From Alistipes sp. (lineage in GTDB: Bacteria; Bacteroidota; Bacteroidia; Bacteroidales; Rikenellaceae), in the NCBI GenBank assembly GCA_017629035.1, contig JAGBXX010000015.1, forward strand, positions 1 to 64,000: a stretch of 64,000 nucleotides of DNA, read 5' to 3'. The number at the start of each line of letters is the position of its first letter. The first letter of the stretch is position 1. The position numbers were made by a program, and so were the translations under genes. Shown here in pieces: positions 1 to 8,661 of the stretch. Under the pieces are notes generated by a model, which was given only the letters and a program-made list of their open reading frames with translations, did no database searches and had not been told where the DNA came from.

Positions 1-65
1 AAGAACTCCTTTTCAGCCGCTTCAAGTATCTGTTGCTCTTTGCTTTGCGCTGTTTGCTCATTCAT
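1..65 (-). CDS. TetR-family transcriptional regulator, N-terminal fragment
   Basis: Only the first 21 codons lie in the window. The minus-strand ATG is at 63-65 and the frame runs off the left edge. The visible residues include QQILEAAEKEF, the usual opening of helix 1 in the TetR DNA-binding domain. A TetR-type repressor is therefore likely, but ligand and targets cannot be inferred. The upstream side (66 onward) is AT-rich, as expected of a promoter. Family assignment rests on this short stretch alone. Confidence 0.6.
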   Translation of the reverse strand, partial: MNEQTAQSKEQQILEAAEKEF

Positions 66-350
66 TTTTTTTGATATTAATTTTGCGGTTTAACAAAATA
101 GTTTAACAAATCTGTTAATCAAAGGTACGATTTATTTTTAATTCGCAAAATATTTTTGAGATTTTTTTAGGTTTGATTATTCCATTGGACTGAACTTATT
201 TGTGTACGCTGGCTATATGACGGATAGAAAGAAGTTGAAGATATTCTTTGAAAAAATCGGTGTCTAACAAAAATAAAAATTATTTTTTGTTGGTTTATCC
301 TCTCCGAAGAGGAGTAGTAGTAGATTTCGAGACAATTTTAGAGTAATTAA

Positions 351-482
351 AAAGGCGTTTCGGCACTGCCCAATATACCTGATACTGCCCGAATACTACC
401 CAAACGAAATAGTCAGTTATATGTCGGTGGCCATCAGGGAGTAAAAAGTGGTCAAGACTTCTTTAACGAGGAGGAGTATTAA
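351..482 (+). pseudogene. Possible 3' remnant of an unknown gene
   Basis: A 43-codon open frame without any start codon follows a stop at 348-350 and ends in TAA. The translation ends GQDFFNEEEY. A second short frame ending NNFDEEEY-stop sits at 8271-8321, and the DNA downstream of both stops is also similar. The shared tail suggests two decayed copies of one gene type. The family is not recognised. Chance similarity cannot be excluded because the shared coding part is only about six codons. Confidence 0.25.
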
Positions 483-551
483 ACAATTTATTCAGTTAAG
501 CAACTGATAATCAAAAGAGAAACAAGATTATTTCTTGTTTCTCTTTTTTTT
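462..551 (+). repeat. Two-hairpin element, copy A
   Basis: About 90 bases are shared with 8301-8387 in the same orientation. Order in both copies: a GAGGAGTATTA segment, a small hairpin (here TCAGTT pairing with AACTGA), the string CTGATAATCAA, then a strong hairpin with a T-run (here 516-551, arms AGAGAAACAAGA and TCTTGTTTCTCT). The two copies bracket the three-lipoprotein operon and its regulator. The last hairpin would work as a plus-strand terminator. Confidence 0.55.
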
Positions 552-626
552 GCCATCGTTACCCACCCCCTCAGCAATCTCTCGCGAGTGGGTAACAATC
601 GGACACCATCTATATATACAAGATGA

Positions 627-2528
627 CTATTCTACGCTTAGGCAAGCGTACTTACTCTTTGATGCCTTGCGTGTACACATTGATGAGGCATCTGCAAAGA
701 ACTCCTCCGCAGAAGAGCAACCGTCTGCCTTGAACGTAATATCCTTGGATGACCAAACCTCGGTGAAGTTACCATCAGCATCCTCAGCCACGCCAAAGAA
801 GGTGTAGGCCTCGTCGAACTCGAAGGCGTAGTACGAAGTGGTATCATCCACAGCGCCCTCAGCAACCAAGCCCTCGATGATTGTCTCATACTCGTAGTAG
901 GGGAAGTCGAGAGCATTCATAGCATTGAAGTAGAAGGCCACGGCCGCCTCGTCGACATTCGCCGTGATGGGCACGATTGCTGCGCCCTCGAAACCCTCGT
1001 AGCTTGAATCGATTGCTGCGAGCTCCGTGCCGTTGTAATATTTGTCGATAGTGAGCGAGAAGTCGAGGTCGGCATATACAACCTCTGCGGTAGTGAACTT
1101 GTGGCGGTAGAGCTCTGTGGTTGGGGCACCTGCTTGCGCACCAAATACCAGCAGCTCATACTCCGTTGAGGGCACAAGACCTGTGGCGGTGTCGCTCATA
1201 GTGCCGTTGACATACTGTACGGAGAAGTTGGTGAGGATATACTCCATAATCTCTGCATCGCTATTATTCTCGAAGCGGTCGCCAGCAACCAAGGCTGCCA
1301 CATAGGAGTCGTCGTTCGATGGCTCCACCTTTACAGTCGCCTTGCGGGGGTATAGCTCTGCAACAGAGAGTACGAACGTGTTCTCCGAAGCCTTAACGCC
1401 GCCTGTTTTGAAGGTGTAGAACTCGGGAGTGGTATTCATCAGTGCCTCGTCATCCATGCCGAATGCCCAGAGGATAAACTCCGTATTGGCATCGAGCTCC
1501 ACCTCGAGGTGCTGCGCTCCGCGGAAGGCAAGCTCGTTGAAGATGAAGTGCAAGCCCTGCTCGGGGGTGTCGAAGAATGATGAGTAGTATGCCTTGTCGT
1601 TCTCCCATGTCTGCTCGCAGTAGCTGCGCAATTGCTCCTGCGTAGCACCCGCTACGTCCTTAGCCCAGAATACGCCATAGTAGTAGTAACCGTCGTAGCC
1701 CTGGGGAGCGATGTCTATAGTCACGTTAGGGCCATCAACCTCTACCTCGAAGTCGAAGTGGAGGGTGTAGTCGCTAACTGCCGTTGTGGTAATCTTAAGG
1801 CGCGCAATCTCGGTCAGGGGTGTAAGCGTCTCGTTGTCAAAACCATAGGCGTATGCTACATATGTCGTGTTAGGTGTAACGCCTGTGAACTGGTGACCCA
1901 TCATATCGCCCGTGTACATGAAGGCTGCAGCACCCGTCGAGGCGTTGCCACCAAATGCGCCGCCAAAGCTCTCGAAGATCTCCATGTCGCTTGCCCATAG
2001 TGCCTCGTCGCTATACATGAGCTCACCACCATTCTCCTCGAAGTACTTACCAGTACCAAGGATAAAGACGTACGGCATGTTCTTGTCCTCGGGCACTACG
2101 TTCATAGTGATGGTAGTAGCCGCAGCATTTACAAGTTCCAGCTTTATCGAGTGCTCCTTTCCCACCGCCTGCTTTACGGTGAGCGTAGGGTTGGGATAGA
2201 TACCTGGATAAATCAGTTCCAAGCGGCAGTTGCGAGCCTCTGCATCGTAGCTCGCTGCAACATCGAAAGAGATGACACCATCGACAGATGTGTCTATGTT
2301 GTAGACCCAATCCTTCTCAGCGTTAACCGTAATTTCTGCGCCCTCAATGGGGTTTTCAAGAGCATAGTTAACCTCGAAGTGGCCACCATCGGCTGTGGCA
2401 TCAACGCTCTTGGTTTCAAGAGTGAGTGTGGTGTCGCCCTGGGGCTTGATATCTGGCTCGTTGCTCTTACACCCCGCAAAGAGTGTAAGGGTTAGAGCGC
2501 CACACATCATTAACCATATATTTTTCAT
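627..2528 (-). CDS. BACON/FN3-type lipoprotein (633 aa)
   Basis: Probable outer-membrane-anchored lipoprotein of unknown ligand. A signal peptide ends in the lipobox FAGC, followed by KSNEPD. Residues ~32-120 look like a BACON domain: a beta-rich segment with GGHFEVNY, a DWV tryptophan motif and a closing LTVKQA strand. The rest is a series of fibronectin-III-like beta modules, seen as repeats of T-x-Y-x-x-x-A/V-F/Y-G and alternating hydrophobic strands. BACON domains in Bacteroidetes often sit on surface glycan-binding or protease-linked proteins, but no catalytic motif is seen here. It is the last gene of a minus-strand operon with 2572-4821 (43-base gap) and 4873-6231. The C-terminal ~25 residues are Ser/Lys/Cys-rich and unlike the rest, so the original end may have been altered. 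Confidence 0.75.
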   Translation of the reverse strand: MKNIWLMMCGALTLTLFAGCKSNEPDIKPQGDTTLTLETKSVDATADGGHFEVNYALENPIEGAEITVNAEKDWVYNIDTSVDGVISFDVAASYDAEARNCRLELIYPGIYPNPTLTVKQAVGKEHSIKLELVNAAATTITMNVVPEDKNMPYVFILGTGKYFEENGGELMYSDEALWASDMEIFESFGGAFGGNASTGAAAFMYTGDMMGHQFTGVTPNTTYVAYAYGFDNETLTPLTEIARLKITTTAVSDYTLHFDFEVEVDGPNVTIDIAPQGYDGYYYYGVFWAKDVAGATQEQLRSYCEQTWENDKAYYSSFFDTPEQGLHFIFNELAFRGAQHLEVELDANTEFILWAFGMDDEALMNTTPEFYTFKTGGVKASENTFVLSVAELYPRKATVKVEPSNDDSYVAALVAGDRFENNSDAEIMEYILTNFSVQYVNGTMSDTATGLVPSTEYELLVFGAQAGAPTTELYRHKFTTAEVVYADLDFSLTIDKYYNGTELAAIDSSYEGFEGAAIVPITANVDEAAVAFYFNAMNALDFPYYEYETIIEGLVAEGAVDDTTSYYAFEFDEAYTFFGVAEDADGNFTEVWSSKDITFKADGCSSAEEFFADASSMCTRKASKSKYACLSVE

Positions 2529-2571
2529 GAAAATTTGTCGTGTTTAATTTTACCGAATAGTCTCAAGTATG

Positions 2572-4821
2572 CTATGCTGCGGGGCTGCCTGCAATAGCAC
2601 CCGAGTAAGTGCCGTTGAACTCTCGGCCGTCAACGAGCTTAACCTCAAACGATACGTTGTAGGTCTGCGATGCCTCAATGTACTCGATATTAAGAGTTAC
2701 ACTCTCAAAGGCCTTCTTGCTGCCGTTGAACGTGCTGTAGTTGTTGTCGATGTAAATAGTATCCACGTATGACTCACCGAGTACGTAGATGTTAGATGGG
2801 ATGTAGTTAATGCTTGAATCGCCAGTACGCATATCGAATGCGATTGTGTACTGCTCAGTAGAGTCCTTGATTGTGAGCTCCCAGTTGTCCGAGTACCACT
2901 TTCTTGCAGAGAATGTGCTCCATGTGATCTCAGTGGGAGTATCCTCCGCATCTACTATCTCCATGCCATCGACCTTGCCCACATAAGACATGAGGAATGT
3001 ACGGCCATCCCGAACTCGGCCCGATACGACCATAGTGTAGGTCTTGTCCGCGAGGTTTGTCTCAACGGTTAGGCGTGCCTCAGTGAAGTTGTACTGACCC
3101 TGACCCGCCACGGTGAGTGTTGTGGCATCTGCGCCGAGATAACCCTCACCGGTACCTACGCCAAGCTGATATACGCCTGCTGCAAGGAACTGTGATGGCT
3201 TGCAATATACATCGAGCTTAAGCATGTAGTTTGCAACGTCGTCCTCACCGTTCTCGGCAAGGGTGATATACCAGTTAGCTCCCGACTCGTAAGAGCTTGC
3301 GTATGCGCGGTTCATCGTAACGTCGATAACCTCCTCAGACTGCTCGAGTGAGCAACCCTCAACGGCGCCCTTATACTCAGACTCGATGATGTAGCCATTC
3401 TCGAGTGTGCCATAGAACGATATGAGGTACTCCTTAGTGTCCCAGTCGATGTCTACGGTAAGCGTACCTGTAGCGAACTTAAACTCGCCACCGTTCTCGC
3501 CTGCAACAACAAAAGTTGATGTTACGTTGTCGAATTGACCAGCCTCAGCAGCCAAAACCTTTGCACTGAACTCCTCGGCAGATGTGCTGATGGTGTAGGT
3601 GTTGTTAACGATATATGGAGCCTGGAATGCGTTTGTGAGGTTGAGATGTGCAGCATTGCCGGCATCGTCAGCAAGTGTCAACGCCCAAGTAAGACCGTTA
3701 TCAGAGGTAGTAGCCTTCGCCGTAGTGTAGTCAGTGGTCACGAAAACCTTGTCAACAACGGGCATGTTGTCCACATCACCAGTGTAGTTAGCTGCCAAGC
3801 TACGACCATCCTTCAACTGGAGGTTGATAACGAATGTGTATGCCTTAGTGTCGGGGTCGATAGATACCTCTACGGCACCGCTCTTGAGCAATACACCATT
3901 GTCGTAGCCATAAGTTGAGTAACGCATGCTGTTCACACATGGCCACTCTGTAGACTCCTTAACCTCATAAGTACCTGCGGGGAGATAATCCTTCTCGGGG
4001 TCGCCGTAGAAGTCGAGACACAGGGTATTCTCGTTGTAAGCGAAGTTATCAGCCTCGTTAGCATCCTCGTATGAGAACATGAGGTAGTAGTTTGAGCTAT
4101 ACTTTGAACCCTTGACGCGGGTGTAGTTGTGCTCGATGACGTTTGATGGGTCATCCTTGGTTGTGAAGGCCAACTCTACCATTGTTGTCTTGCCAGCCCC
4201 CTCTGCAGCTACCAGCAAAACGTAATCCTTGACGGGATCGAGGTCGGTAACCTCGACAGCCTCCTTAGATGCAGGATCTACCTCATCACCCTTGCGAAGC
4301 ACCTCCGAAGCCTCGGGAACCTCCTTAGTGGCATTCTGCACGAGGTAAGCTACACGCTCAGCATTCTCGGCTGTGAAACGGAAGTTGATAGAGGTGTGAG
4401 CCACCTGTACAAGCTCAACGTCCAGCGCAACCTCTGCCTGAGCTGTGGTCTTAACATATAGCGTGTTAGAACCAGCAACCTTTGTTACGTTCTTAGCCGC
4501 TGCAACAACCATATACTCGGTATCAGCCTCGAGACCGTCGGCCTTAACCTCTGCCTTGCCCTCTGTAAGCTCGACAGCAACACCCTCAGTCATGATAGCA
4601 TCCAACGTGGGCGCCTCTGCACCATCCTCAAGCACCATGTAGCGTGCCTCGGTGGCGTTGGTCGTAGTAAGTGTGAATGTCACATAGTTAACATTCTCCG
4701 AGCCCTTCTCCAAAGTAATAGAGGGCTGTGCCTCATCTGATGGAGTAGGTGTAGGTTCTGGGTTACAACCCATAAGGCTAAAGCCAAGGGCTGCCAAGCA
4801 AAGTAAAGCAAGTTTTTTCAT
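2572..4821 (-). CDS. FN3-type lipoprotein with four beta repeats (749 aa)
   Basis: The signal peptide ends in the lipobox SLMGC and is followed by a Pro/Thr linker. Two N-terminal FN3-like modules (about 33-125 and 128-225) share the pattern NATEARYMV...TEYMVVAAAKN. The remainder contains about four copies of a ~120-residue beta unit, each ending in a strand pair such as DGRSLAANYTGDV, NGYIIESEYKGAV, DGRTFLMSYVGKV and DGREFNGTYSGAI. The same FN3 module and terminal strand pair occur in the lipoprotein at 56610-58088, so the two are paralogues. No enzyme motif is seen. A surface binding or structural role is inferred from the architecture. It is the middle gene of the minus-strand operon, with 51 bases to the upstream gene. 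Confidence 0.75.
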   Translation of the reverse strand: MKKLALLCLAALGFSLMGCNPEPTPTPSDEAQPSITLEKGSENVNYVTFTLTTTNATEARYMVLEDGAEAPTLDAIMTEGVAVELTEGKAEVKADGLEADTEYMVVAAAKNVTKVAGSNTLYVKTTAQAEVALDVELVQVAHTSINFRFTAENAERVAYLVQNATKEVPEASEVLRKGDEVDPASKEAVEVTDLDPVKDYVLLVAAEGAGKTTMVELAFTTKDDPSNVIEHNYTRVKGSKYSSNYYLMFSYEDANEADNFAYNENTLCLDFYGDPEKDYLPAGTYEVKESTEWPCVNSMRYSTYGYDNGVLLKSGAVEVSIDPDTKAYTFVINLQLKDGRSLAANYTGDVDNMPVVDKVFVTTDYTTAKATTSDNGLTWALTLADDAGNAAHLNLTNAFQAPYIVNNTYTISTSAEEFSAKVLAAEAGQFDNVTSTFVVAGENGGEFKFATGTLTVDIDWDTKEYLISFYGTLENGYIIESEYKGAVEGCSLEQSEEVIDVTMNRAYASSYESGANWYITLAENGEDDVANYMLKLDVYCKPSQFLAAGVYQLGVGTGEGYLGADATTLTVAGQGQYNFTEARLTVETNLADKTYTMVVSGRVRDGRTFLMSYVGKVDGMEIVDAEDTPTEITWSTFSARKWYSDNWELTIKDSTEQYTIAFDMRTGDSSINYIPSNIYVLGESYVDTIYIDNNYSTFNGSKKAFESVTLNIEYIEASQTYNVSFEVKLVDGREFNGTYSGAIAGSPAA

Positions 4822-4872
4822 AGTTCTATGGTATTTTAGTTCATTTTATGTTTCCGTTATAGTGTAGTGTTA

Positions 4873-6231
4873 TTACTTGCGTGTAAGGACGATGTTCGAT
4901 GCACCATAGTAGTATGCCATCCAGCCAAATCCATCGAAGTTGTATACCAACGATGGGTAGTAGTTGGCAATGGGTGAAGAGATAGTCAACGTGTTGCCAT
5001 CCTCAGACACTGTTACGTTGAAGTCGTTGTCAACCTCTATACCAAGGTTTGCTGGGTCTGCCGTGAGCATAAAGCAGTCGCCAAAGAACAACCAACCAAC
5101 TACCGAGTGGCGTGCATGACCATCCATCGTGATGACATCACCCTCAGCGATATCGAACACCCACTTGGGACCCCACTTCAACTCAGGATCCTCAATCTCA
5201 TACTCCACAAGGTCGGTAACGCTATAGTAATCGATGCCGCACCAACCATCAACCAATGCTAGAAGCTGATTGTTGTCGCGATAATTGTAGTCGTAATCCT
5301 CAACCTCAGCTACGATGTTTACGGTGAACTCCGATACTGCGGGCTCAGCATAACCATCACTGATGGTCTGAACACCTGTCCACTCACCGAGTAAGCTCTC
5401 GAACAACTCCGACTCTACGCGCACATTCTGCTCAACGGCCCCGGTTGCCTCAACGGCTGAAATCTGTGCTCGGTTACCACTCTTGTCAATAAGCATTACA
5501 AGGGCCGTGTATGAGGTCTCGGGCTGAAGACCCTTTTGTGTCAATGTCTGCTCGCCGGTGTACTTGATGCCTACATTCATGGCATGGTATGAGATATAAG
5601 CATTATTATCTTCGAGGTCAGAGAGCATCTTTTCGACCTTTGTAGTCTCTGCAAAATAGTAGTAGTAACAATCTACATCGGCTGAAGGAGTACACTTAAC
5701 AGTCATCTCGTATGGATCAACACCCGAGAACTCGATTGCTACACTCTCTGTAGAATCTACGTGCGCAGGGGTGCGAAACTCTGTAACTGATACATCCTCT
5801 GCCTGGAGTTCGCCCTCCTTCCAATAGAATGCGTAGATTACGAAGTCGGTATTCTCGCGGTAGCCAGCGTTGCTGAGGAAGTCTTCCTGATCGCCCTTGA
5901 ATAGCATCTGCTCGCATACCTCTTCGTATGTAGCTTCGGTCATCTGTGCGTAGTTGCGCAAAGCCTCGTCGAACTCCGCTCTTATCTCGTTGATGTCGGC
6001 ACTCTCGAAACGAGCCTTAGACATTACATCGCAATAGAAGTATGCATCCTTATCCTCGGGGTATATGCTATATATAACTTGGTATGCAGTGAGTCGTGCC
6101 TCGTCTACCACAATTTGGATTGTGTTCTCGGTAGGAGTTGGAGGTGTAGGCTGAGGCTCATTGGGAGTCTCTGTGTTATCACATGCAGCGAGTGTCACAA
6201 GTGCCATTAGATAGATGAAAGCTTTTTTCAT
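4873..6231 (-). CDS. Lipoprotein with FN3-like modules (452 aa)
   Basis: First gene of the three-lipoprotein operon. The signal peptide ends in TLAAC followed by DNTE, acidic residues just after the Cys that fit surface export in Bacteroidetes. A Pro/Thr-rich linker (about 22-36) leads into two beta modules. The second carries the Tyr-rich run DCYYYYFAETTKVEKML, close in style to the CYYYY-like segments of the 627-2528 protein. The C-terminal ~160 residues, from LLGEWTGVQTISDGYAEP onward, look like a lipocalin-type domain of unknown ligand. The gene is divergent from the TPR/HTH regulator at 6388, with 156 AT-rich bases between them, which makes that regulator the natural candidate controller. 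Confidence 0.75.
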   Translation of the reverse strand: MKKAFIYLMALVTLAACDNTETPNEPQPTPPTPTENTIQIVVDEARLTAYQVIYSIYPEDKDAYFYCDVMSKARFESADINEIRAEFDEALRNYAQMTEATYEEVCEQMLFKGDQEDFLSNAGYRENTDFVIYAFYWKEGELQAEDVSVTEFRTPAHVDSTESVAIEFSGVDPYEMTVKCTPSADVDCYYYYFAETTKVEKMLSDLEDNNAYISYHAMNVGIKYTGEQTLTQKGLQPETSYTALVMLIDKSGNRAQISAVEATGAVEQNVRVESELFESLLGEWTGVQTISDGYAEPAVSEFTVNIVAEVEDYDYNYRDNNQLLALVDGWCGIDYYSVTDLVEYEIEDPELKWGPKWVFDIAEGDVITMDGHARHSVVGWLFFGDCFMLTADPANLGIEVDNDFNVTVSEDGNTLTISSPIANYYPSLVYNFDGFGWMAYYYGASNIVLTRK

Positions 6232-6349
6232 AGAAGTTTTAGGTGTTAATTATCGTTTTCGGTTTTTCTTTACACAAAATTATCTAATATCAATGAAAAA
6301 CATGTAAAAATATCTGTTATTTTAATATAACATTTTTAAAAAAATATAT

Positions 6350-6357
6350 TACATTTG
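6350..6357 (+). promoter_or_regulatory. Bacteroidetes -7 promoter element for the 6388 regulator
   Basis: TACATTTG matches the TAnnTTTG -7 consensus and lies 30 bases before the ATG in very AT-rich DNA. No clear -33 TTTG is seen. Confidence 0.4.
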
Positions 6358-6387
6358 TATTACAAAAATACTTAAAACATTCATTAT

Positions 6388-8121
6388 ATGATATTTAGAG
6401 AATATTACAATAAATCGACATATTATAGAGTTGTTATTGCACTATTTTTTGCTCTTACGACGGCCATTGCACAGCCCTGCCAGGCACAGCATTTTAGTTC
6501 ACGCCAGCAGCATGAGGACTATGAGCGTTTCGAGCAATTCCACAAACTCAACCGCGACTCAGCATACTACTATGCCAAGCGATTGGTTAATGACATCGAC
6601 ACCCTTGCTACAAGCATGGAAGTGGCTATACTCTACGACTTTATGGCAGAATATACCGAGACTGCACTCCACAGCTACAGCAAGTCGTTAGAGTATCGTC
6701 TGCAGTCTGCTCACATATATGAGGCGCTTGACAATAAGCCCTGCATAACACGCACTAATGCCCTTCTTGCTCGCATTTACCTGCGCAATGGCGACTACCA
6801 TAACGCCTTCAGCTATAGCACCAGCGCCCTAAAGTCAGCAAAAAGTTTGAGTGATGTCACCTCCGAGCGCGAGGCATACCTTGTTTTGGAACAGGTTACG
6901 TATTTCTATAATAACGACATAGACCTCGCCATGGAGTACAATCACCTCGTAGCAGATAGTTATGAGGGTAGGGAGCAAGCGCATCAGACAGTGCGAGCCC
7001 TCAACAATAGGTTTAACTACTCGATGTCCTACGATGAGACACTCGACCTTACACTATTGGCTGAGACATTGTGCAAGGAGTATGGTTTTAGCGACCTGTT
7101 AATAAACGTATATCTCAACGCTTCGATGCAGTCGTTGGCGTACGAAGAGTTTGAGATGTCACTGGAATACCTCGAGCGTGCAAAGCCCCTGCTATCAAAC
7201 TTCAAGGAGGAGGGATACTACTACTCGGCATTGGGTTTCTACAACCTTATGGTTGGTGACTCGAGTGAGGCGATTGTCAATTTGAAACACTCGATAGAGT
7301 TGCTTGGTCAAGATGACTTCGATGCTAAAAACGTGCACTCCTATTTTCTGCTTCAGGACATATTCTTTAACGAGGGGCGATATAAGGAGGCTTACGAGGC
7401 ACTTATGGCTTTTGCTGAGACATACACGCGTCAGCACAATGCCACGAATGTAGTTAACCTCTCAAAGCTTATTAACGATATGGAACTTGCTCAGGCCGAT
7501 GAGCGCCTGAAGCAACACCAACGAGAGATGCAGCAAAATCAGGAGTATAATGACTTAGTGAGGCATATACATGTCGGTGTTATCTGTTTTGTCGCAGCCA
7601 TTGCTATCCTTGCGTTGCTACTGTGGCGTATGCAGCGTAAGAATAGCCGCCTCATTAGCATCAAGGCAGAGCAGGAGCTGCGCCATAAGAACGAGATAAT
7701 TAAGGTTCAGCAGCTGCAACAATACGAAGAGCAGAATAATATGACTAAGCTATCCGAGGAGCTTATCGAGACGGTTAATATATCCGATAACCGTGAGATG
7801 CGCAACGCTCTGCGACATATTATTCATCGCTTGAATAAGAAGCATGGCTCGAACAATAACTGGGCTGAGGTGGAGAAGACATTAGCGAATAACAACGATG
7901 TATTCTTTGAGAACCTGCTAAAGGAGTACCCCAACCTCACCAAGAATGAACGTAAACTGTGCACGCTTATACATATGAACCTCTCGACTAAGGAGATTGC
8001 CAACATCACGCACCAGAGCATTGGCAGTATCAATGTTGCTCGCTCTCGCCTCCGCCAGAAGTTTGGACTCACTGACAGCGATATATCACTCATCGTCTTC
8101 CTTGATAAGTTCAAGAACTGA
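6388..8121 (+). CDS. TPR / transmembrane / LuxR-like HTH regulator (577 aa)
   Basis: Architecture of the Bacteroidetes membrane-bound TPR regulators. There is an N-terminal signal segment ending near AIAQPCQAQ, then a periplasmic TPR-rich region (about 40-370) with typical paired helices (AEYTETALHSYSKSLEYRL; YYSALGFYNLMVGDSSEAI). A single membrane helix follows at about 391-412 (VGVICFVAAIAILALLLW), then a coiled coil and a cytoplasmic LuxR-type helix-turn-helix near the end (LTKNERKLCTLIHMNLSTKE, then IGSINVARSRLRQKFGL). Such proteins are thought to sense an envelope signal through the TPRs and bind DNA directly. It is divergent from the lipoprotein operon and has the same design as the regulator at 58235-59884. 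Confidence 0.8.
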   Translation: MIFREYYNKSTYYRVVIALFFALTTAIAQPCQAQHFSSRQQHEDYERFEQFHKLNRDSAYYYAKRLVNDIDTLATSMEVAILYDFMAEYTETALHSYSKSLEYRLQSAHIYEALDNKPCITRTNALLARIYLRNGDYHNAFSYSTSALKSAKSLSDVTSEREAYLVLEQVTYFYNNDIDLAMEYNHLVADSYEGREQAHQTVRALNNRFNYSMSYDETLDLTLLAETLCKEYGFSDLLINVYLNASMQSLAYEEFEMSLEYLERAKPLLSNFKEEGYYYSALGFYNLMVGDSSEAIVNLKHSIELLGQDDFDAKNVHSYFLLQDIFFNEGRYKEAYEALMAFAETYTRQHNATNVVNLSKLINDMELAQADERLKQHQREMQQNQEYNDLVRHIHVGVICFVAAIAILALLLWRMQRKNSRLISIKAEQELRHKNEIIKVQQLQQYEEQNNMTKLSEELIETVNISDNREMRNALRHIIHRLNKKHGSNNNWAEVEKTLANNNDVFFENLLKEYPNLTKNERKLCTLIHMNLSTKEIANITHQSIGSINVARSRLRQKFGLTDSDISLIVFLDKFKN

Positions 8122-8300
8122 TTAAGATAGGGAAGTGTTGTTTGACTTTCAGCACACCCTTTGATGCTCCTTTAGTATCAACCTATGGCATCAAAATCAG
8201 CACTTTAAGTGATTGTAGGGAAAAATACAATATCTATAATCTTGAAAAATAGTAATTAGAATACGGTTAAAGTATTGATATACAATTACTATCTAACAAC

Positions 8301-8387
8301 TTCGATGAAGAGGAGTATTAGCAGATTTTATCAGTCAAATAGCTGATAATCAAGAGAGGAGCAAGCACGAGCTTGCTTCTCTTTTTT
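8301..8387 (+). repeat. Two-hairpin element, copy B
   Basis: Direct-oriented relative of 462-551. It has the same order: GAGGAGTATTA, a small hairpin (TATCAG pairing with CTGATA), CTGATAATCAA, and a strong hairpin AGAGAGGAGCAAGC / GCTTGCTTCTCT followed by TTTTT (8353-8387). The stem bases differ from copy A while pairing is kept, which suggests that the structure matters. It lies 180 bases after the regulator gene and can act as its terminator. Confidence 0.55.
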
Positions 8388-8564
8388 GTGGGTTAGTGTG
8401 AGTTTGAATGAGTTACTTTGGGTTAATATATTAACTCATTAAAACCTATTATAACTCACTAAAATCTCGTGAAACAGGCTCACTACGGCACTGCCAACGC
8501 TTGTCGGCAGACTTATTACGTTATACGAGCAGCGCCCGATAGAGATTGTCTTGGCACTAAAGCA

Positions 8565-8598
8565 CAAAAAAAGTAGCCTATCCAGAAGATAGACTACT
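8565..8598 (-). terminator. Terminator of the 8662-9369 gene
   Basis: On the minus strand the arms AGTAG-TCTATC and GATAGGCTACT form a hairpin followed by a seven-T run, 64 bases after the stop of the SH3b lipoprotein gene. Confidence 0.7.
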
Positions 8599-8661
8599 TT
8601 AGTAGCGGCGGTAGATATCGCCTGCACAAAAGCCTTATTACCACGGGTAACACATAGTGAA

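Larger units (their letters stand above)
66..626. other. Intergenic region with degraded ORF, repeat element and two hairpins
   Basis: This 560-base gap separates the TetR start from the 3' end of the first lipoprotein gene. It holds an AT-rich part (66-300), a start-less open frame (351-482), a two-hairpin repeat (462-551) and a further inverted repeat, GTTACCCAC at 558-566 pairing with GTGGGTAAC at 588-596. The last one may end transcripts coming from the minus-strand lipoprotein operon. No intact gene was recognised. Confidence 0.5.
8122..8661. other. Intergenic region with repeat copy B and two terminators
   Basis: These 540 bases lie between converging genes. They contain a short remnant-like frame (8271-8321), the two-hairpin repeat (8301-8387) and the terminator of the 8662 gene. 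The part 8122-8270 is AT-rich with no recognised feature. The part 8390-8560 holds direct copies of GAGTTA/GGTTAA-type words but no gene. Confidence 0.5.

Noticed and set aside
627..8121. Polysaccharide utilisation locus
   Set aside because: No SusC-type TonB receptor, SusD-type lipoprotein or glycoside hydrolase is present; only BACON/FN3 lipoproteins and a regulator.
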